The notes under the pieces: generated by a model
Databases searched by the model: none
Told to the model about the DNA's origin: nothing
What the model saw: the letters and a program-made list of their open reading frames with translations, nothing else
Shown here: piece after piece, positions 60,179-64,000 of the stretch
How positions within the stretch are numbered: position 1 is the first letter of the stretch
Layout: every line of letters begins with the position of its first letter
From: Aquamicrobium sp.
Lineage (GTDB): Bacteria > Pseudomonadota > Alphaproteobacteria > Rhizobiales > Rhizobiaceae
NCBI RefSeq assembly: GCF_023954335.1
Contig: NZ_JAMLIE010000002.1
Span: 248,001 to 312,000, forward strand
Length of the DNA: 64,000 nucleotides
Direction of reading: 5' to 3'
Program-made: the position numbers and the translations under genes

Positions 60179-60200
60179 GGGGCGACTCATAGGTCGCCCC
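60179..60200 (-). terminator. rho-independent terminator of the small HTH gene
   Basis: An 8-bp stem, GGGGCGAC and complement, with a 6-base loop. On the minus strand it is followed by TTTT. It lies just past the stop of the minus-strand gene at 60209. Confidence 0.7.
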
Positions 60201-60208
60201 AGTTCTGT

Positions 60209-60400
60209 TTATGTCCTTGGGAAGTCGGACGGAAGCTGCGATGCAGGTGGGATGTTGGGGAACCTACGCCCCTTCATCACGTCTGCGATGCGCCCTTGGT
60301 TGATCTCGAAATACGATGCGATGCGCGCATAATTGTATTTCAAGCTACGGGCCAGCTTAATCACAGGGACCATTTCCGGTGTTAGTTCTCGGTCTTTCAT
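60209..60400 (-). CDS. small HTH-like protein
   Basis: A 63-residue protein from the ATG at 60400 (AGAAAGAAAAAAGA just upstream); the frame extends to 60466. Residues 15-45 (VIKLARSLKYNYARIASYF, then EINQGRIADVMKGRR) look like a helix-turn-helix for DNA binding. It has its own terminator, and its base composition is less GC-rich than the main chromosome-like part. It directly abuts an IS end, so its upstream region may have been altered. Function unknown. Confidence 0.55.
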   Translation of the reverse strand: MKDRELTPEMVPVIKLARSLKYNYARIASYFEINQGRIADVMKGRRFPNIPPASQLPSDFPRT

Positions 60401-60527
60401 TCTTTTTTCTTTCTCAGAAAAGGATCTGACCGAATATCGGTTGACGCGGATTTGCAGATGAATCATTGAGGTGGACCCGCTTGGTGAGACAGTTTGGCGG
60501 CTTGGCTAAGGTGGATCGGGTTGGTTT

Positions 60528-61363
60528 TTACGCCGCCAATTTCTCCATCATTTCTGCCGTAGCATAGACCTCGTCGGGTGTCCTGCCGTCGAAGGTCGAG
60601 TGGGGGCGTCGCCGGTTGTAATAGTCGATCCATGAACCGATGCCAGCCCGGGCCTCACCGCCTGTCTCGAAGGCGTTGAGGAAGACGCACTCGTATTTGA
60701 GGCTGCGCCACAGCCGCTCGATGAAGACGTTGTCCATCCACCGGCCGCGCCCGTCCATGGAGATGCGGATGCCGGCATCCTTCAACGTCGTGGTGAAGGC
60801 GAAGCTGGTGAACTGGCTCCCTGATCGGTGTTGAAGATGTCGGGCCTGCCATGGCGGGCGATCGCCTCTTCCAGAGCGGCGACGCAGAAGTCGGTATCCA
60901 TCGTGTTCGACAGCCGCCAGGCCAGCACCTTGCGGCTGAACCAGTCCATGATGGCGACGAGGTAGAGGAAGCCGCGCCGCATGGGGATGTAGGTCACGTC
61001 GGCGCACCAGACCTGATCGGGGCGCTCAATGTTGAGATGCCGCAGCAGGTAGGGATAGATGCGGTGCTGGGGATGCGGCTCGCTGGTCTTCGGCGCTTGG
61101 TAGATCGGTGACAGGCCGATCTTGCGCATCAGCCGCCGGACCCGCTTGCGGCCTACGCACCAGCCCTGACGGCGTAGGTGCCGCGCCATCTGTCTCGAGC
61201 CATACCACGGCATTTCCGTGAACGCCTCGTCAATGAGGCGCATCAGTTCGAGGTTCTCGGGCGTCTCGCCCGCCGGCTGTCGATAGAACGAGGCCCGCGA
61301 GATCGAGACCAGTTCGCACTGGCGGCGGATCGAGAGCCGTTCGTGATCGGGATCGATCATCAT
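60528..61363 (-). pseudogene. IS3-family transposase orfB, frameshifted
   Basis: The integrase core is readable across two frames. Frame one, from MMIDPDHERLSIRRQCEL, covers HTH_21, PDQVWCADVTYIPMRRGFLY with the first catalytic Asp, and IFNTDQG with the second. One base is missing near 60819, and the sequence resumes in another frame as SQFTSFAFTTTLKDAGI, with the catalytic Glu in VFIERLWRSLKYECVF. It ends TAEMMEKLAA. Expression in IS3 elements normally uses frameshifting from orfA, but not at this position. Confidence 0.85.
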
Positions 61364-61380
61364 TCTCCTCCGATCCAGGC

Positions 61381-61662
61381 TCAGCGATCGAAGGCTTTGG
61401 CCAAAAAATCCCGCTCCACGACGAGCTGGCCGATCTTGGCGTGCAGCTTCGTCACCTCGGCTTCCCGGCCGGCCTGCGCATCCGAAGCCCTGTCGTCGAA
61501 TGCCTTGGCCAGGTTCTCGATGGCCTGCCGTTTCCACTGCGTGATCTGGTTCGGATGAAGCTGGTGCTTCGTCGCCAGTTCCGAAATCGTCCGCTCGCCG
61601 CGGATCGCCTCAAGCGCAACCTTGGCCTTGAACTCGGCCGTAAACCGTCTGCGTGTCTTCAT
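61381..61662 (-). CDS. IS3-family transposase orfA
   Basis: A 93-residue HTH_Tnp_1 protein: MKTRRRFTAEFKAKVALEAI, then GERTISELATKHQLHPNQIT with the helix-turn-helix and a C-terminal leucine-zipper-like helix (EVTKLHAKIGQLVVERDFLAKAF). It binds the IS ends as part of the OrfAB transposase. The orfB frame overlaps its 3' end, as usual for programmed frameshifting. Confidence 0.9.
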   Translation of the reverse strand: MKTRRRFTAEFKAKVALEAIRGERTISELATKHQLHPNQITQWKRQAIENLAKAFDDRASDAQAGREAEVTKLHAKIGQLVVERDFLAKAFDR

Positions 61663-61729
61663 GCTGGATCGTCCTTTCCATCGGGCGATCCACCTTATGC
61701 CCCTGTCTCAGAAACCGGCACCACCTCTG

Positions 61730-62776
61730 CTAGACGGGGTCATCCGGCGCGCACATAGCAATGATCTGGTTGACCAGCTCGATGATGTCTAAGCAGACCT
61801 CGTCCGCGTTCATCACATCGGCAATCTGTATCGGAGTGACGCCGAGCCGTTTCCTGAAGCTGTCAGCATGTTCCACTGTAATCTCTTTGCCCCTTGCATC
61901 CAGTAGCGCCGTTGCAACGTCTTTCGCCGTGAAGTTGTCCGGTATCGTTAGGGCATGGGTCGCCAAGAGCTCGTTGATGACCTCAAGCGGCTGGCCGCTG
62001 GCTCGAGCCACGGCTGCGGGGCAAAGCAGATAGTTCTCTATATGGCGCCGACGCCAGACGCGGATCAGCATATCCTCATGTGGCGAATGCAAGCCCTTGT
62101 CCCGAAGATTCGTCGGATCGACCGTTTCAAGGCTCTGGTCGTCCCTATCCCTGATGCTGATAGCCTTCAGACCCGGCACCTCGTCCTGAAGCTGTAGGAA
62201 CAGATTCTTCCGTTCCTTGCTGCTGCCCGTCCACGGCCAGATGACGAGATTCTCGGGCCATACCAACCCAGCCCTACCCGCCAGTGTCTTGAGTATTCGT
62301 GCGTCGCTGGCGCTTTCGACAATCAGCAGCTTCTTAGAATTCCGGAGAGGGTCGAGCTTCGGCGCATAGTTGCTTCCCAGTCCTAGAAATAGCGAGATCT
62401 TCTGATTGGCTTCCTTTAGATATTTCCCTCCGGTCGCTTTGAATTCCATGACCGATGCTGGGTCTGCCCAGCGGAGAATCTCGGTGCTGTGGGTCGCCAT
62501 CAGCACCTGCTTTCCACTAGCTCTGACAATGTCTTCCAGCGCCTCGACAAGCTGCGACTGAAGCGATGGATGCAGATGGGCATCCGGTTCATCCAGAAGC
62601 AGAACTCTGACAGTTTGGCTGAGGGCCAGCACGTAAACGCTTGTCCATTGTAAGAAGCCGCTGCCTTCGGCCATTAGGTCGCGTGGCTTGTAGTTCGGAA
62701 CGCGCACGAACTTCGTGCCGTCGAGCTTGCCCTTCACGCATTCGACCTTGATCGACGTGTGGAACAGGTCATTGAA
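61730..62776 (-). pseudogene. OLD-like/AAA_21 ATPase with TOPRIM-type C-domain, N-terminally truncated
   Basis: About 348 codons remain. The ABC-like signature area KPRDLMAEGSGFLQW, Walker B VRVLLLDEPDAHLHPSLQSQ and the switch His in LMATHSTEIL are present, followed by a TOPRIM-like start (KKLLIVESASDARIL) and DRDDQ. The Walker A half is missing: upstream of about 62776 the DNA is antisense to an MFS gene. The stop lies within 2 bases of an IS end, so the C-terminus may also be altered. Such proteins are often phage-defence or DNA-repair ATPases; this copy cannot bind ATP normally. Confidence 0.8.
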
Positions 62777-62779
62777 GGG

Positions 62780-63826
62780 TTCGGCGCGCTCTCCCTCGGC
62801 CTGCTCGCCGCCGGCATCGTATCTCCTCGCGTGGGCGATGCCATCGGCCAGCATGGCGGGCGGCCGGTTCTGGCGGCCGCGTGCCTGCTCCTTGCCGCCG
62901 GCCTCGTCATCCTTGCGGCCGCTCCGTCCCTATGGGTGTTCGTCGCGGGATGGGTCGTGCTCGGCCTCGGCATGGGAGCGGGCCTCTATGATGCCGCCTT
63001 CGCAACGCTCGGCGGCTACTACGGCCATTCGGCGCGATCCGCCATAACCACCCTGACGCTGTGGGGCGGCTTCGCAAGCACGGTCTGCTGGCCGCTCTCG
63101 GCTCTCTTTCTGGAGCATTGGGGATGGCGGGGAACATGCGCCGCCTATGCCGCCATCCACCTCGCCATCTGCCTGCCGCTCGTGCTGCTTGTCCTGCCGG
63201 GCAACGGCAAACCCAAGCCTGTCAGCGGCCTACGCGAGATGCCACGCTTGGCGCTACACGGTCACGAACGCCGGGCCTATCTGACCATGATGGCGATCAT
63301 CGTTCTGGCTGGTCTTGGTGTCACCATCGTTTCGGTGCATCTGCTGACCCTGTTGCAGCAACGCGGCTTCTCGCTGGCCGAAGCGGTTGCGCTCGGGGCG
63401 CTGATTGGTCCGGCGCAAGTCGCCGGCCGTATCGGTGAAATGGTGAGCGGAGGGCGGCATCATCCGTTCTGGACGCTCGCAATCGCTACGGCTTTCGGGG
63501 CGGCAGGAATGACGATGCTCGCCGCCGGCTTCCCCGTCATCGGGTTATCGCTCGTCCTCTACGGCGCTGGCAACGGCATCTTTTCTATAGCCAAGGGGGC
63601 GCTTCCGCTCGCTCTGTTCGGTCCCGCACGCTATGCGCCGATCATGGGAAGGTTGGCGCGACCGGGCCTCATCGCCCAAGCGGTCGGGCCGACCATGGGC
63701 GCACTTCTGCTTTCCGTTGCCGGGACAGACCAGACCCTAATCATGCTGGCTGCGCTTGCCCTCGCCAATCTGGCGCTCGTTGCGCTGCTGTGGGGGCCGG
63801 TCAAAGCAAATAAAGCCTCATTATAG
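62780..63826 (+). pseudogene. MFS transporter, N-terminally truncated
   Basis: About 348 codons of a 12-helix major facilitator exporter. The sequence starts mid-protein in helix 2 (FGALSLGLLAAGIVSPRVGDAIGQHGGRPVLAAACL) and lacks helix 1 and the native start. WVVLGLGMGAGLYDAAFATLG and SAITTLTLWGGFASTVCWPLSAL resemble a subgroup found with arsenic and other resistance genes. A GTG at 62759 could still start a fusion protein. The junction with the antisense ATPase gene lies at 62774-62783. Function of the truncated form is doubtful. Confidence 0.75.
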
Positions 63827-63891
63827 GGCTCCGGTTAGCGTCGCAAAAATCCCAAAACCGCTGATCGATGGACGACTGCGGGTGCCTGCGT

Positions 63892-63910
63892 GATGTTCTT
63901 CGTGAAGGAG
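63892..63910 (+). repeat. 19-bp near-direct repeat, right copy
   Basis: GATGTTCTTCGTGAAGGAG, 17 of 19 identical to the copy at 60024. Continuing, the frame reads MFFVKEKRIGQRAA and stops, a likely remnant of the first codons of a transposase-type gene. The rest of 63827-64000 shows no gene. Confidence 0.4.
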
Positions 63911-64000
63911 AAACGGATCGGGCAAAGAGCTGCATAGAGATGCAAGGCCGTGCTTTGCACGACTGTTCCTCTTCAATTAACCGTCGTGAACGACGCAGCG

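Larger units (their letters stand above)
60467..61728. mobile_element. IS3-family insertion sequence
   Basis: About 1,262 bp bounded by imperfect inverted repeats of 26 bp (60467-60492 and 61703-61728, 20 matches; both share GAGGTGG and TGAGACAG). It carries overlapping orfA and orfB on the minus strand. No clear target-site duplication is seen, so one end may have been rearranged. orfB has a frameshift, so the copy is probably inactive. Confidence 0.85.

Noticed and set aside
61730..62776. Intact anti-phage ATPase system
   Set aside because: The Walker A half is absent and no partner helicase or nuclease gene lies nearby; it is a remnant.
1..64000. CRISPR arrays, tRNA or rRNA genes
   Set aside because: No periodic repeats with spacers and no cloverleaf or rRNA-like stretches were recognised.

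Overview
The window is GC-rich (AT-rich only at promoters) and almost fully coding. Bug/TctC, TRAP, Liv and Dpp importers beside GntR/LysR/IclR regulators, a RIME-like intergenic mosaic repeat and a Dha-type phosphotransfer operon all point to an alphaproteobacterium of the Hyphomicrobiales (Rhizobiales), such as a Mesorhizobium- or Aminobacter-like soil or rhizosphere organism. No rRNA, tRNA or CRISPR was seen.

Layout. (1) 22-3355: HPr, enzyme I, a small HTH-like protein and DhaK, the tail of a PEP-dependent dihydroxyacetone kinase operon. (2) 3369-14349: a compact catabolic regulon. It holds a TctCBA importer, an Asp/Glu/hydantoin-type racemase, RidA, an FMN alpha-hydroxyacid dehydrogenase, an enolase-superfamily enzyme, a creatinase-like M24 hydrolase with a degraded metal site, a Rossmann dehydrogenase, an octopine-dehydrogenase-like enzyme and a GntR regulator. 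Four 23-bp operator-like sites of one design precede the promoters. This looks like uptake and breakdown of an N-substituted (opine-like) or D-amino acid. (3) 14361-15131: DUF2945 and DUF488 genes. (4) 15219-39840: an acid-catabolism island with split TRAP transporter genes, a CaiB CoA-transferase, SDR, thioesterase, MBL lactonase-like enzyme, ene-reductase, MmgE/PrpD, alcohol and aldehyde dehydrogenases, FadR-type regulator, acetyl-CoA hydrolase/transferase family enzyme, enoyl-CoA hydratase, acyl-CoA dehydrogenase, CitE-type lyase, a Liv ABC importer and accessory enzymes. A second operator family (core like ATTGATATAGATGAT) sits before most of its transcription units.

(5) 40914-47551: a Dpp-type ABC importer with a LysR regulator. 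Its substrate-binding protein appears to be a natural circular permutant of the SBP_bac_5 fold: the C-terminal lobe comes first, behind the signal peptide. (6) 47597-51136: an amidase, a DUF1989 (urea-carboxylase-associated) protein and a carboxymuconolactone-decarboxylase-like protein, next to an amino-acid binding protein that lost its N-terminus. (7) 51137-51574: a 438-bp internally deleted IS3-type element with a perfect 58-bp inverted repeat, which also cuts off the next gene (IclR). (8) 51576-54318: IclR remnant, SDR, 3-hydroxyisobutyrate-dehydrogenase-like enzyme and DUF1185 protein. (9) 54404-59988: exported proteins including a 1,200-residue Sel1/CHAT protease and, divergently, a membrane aspartic protease. 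(10) 60000-64000: a mobile-element scar region with lower GC: small HTH gene, frameshifted IS3 element, and an OLD-like ATPase and an MFS exporter fused head to head with both N-termini missing.

The main candidates for new biology are the permuted binding protein, the two local operator families with the pathways they define, the metal-site-deficient M24 enzyme, and the exported CHAT protein with its neighbours.
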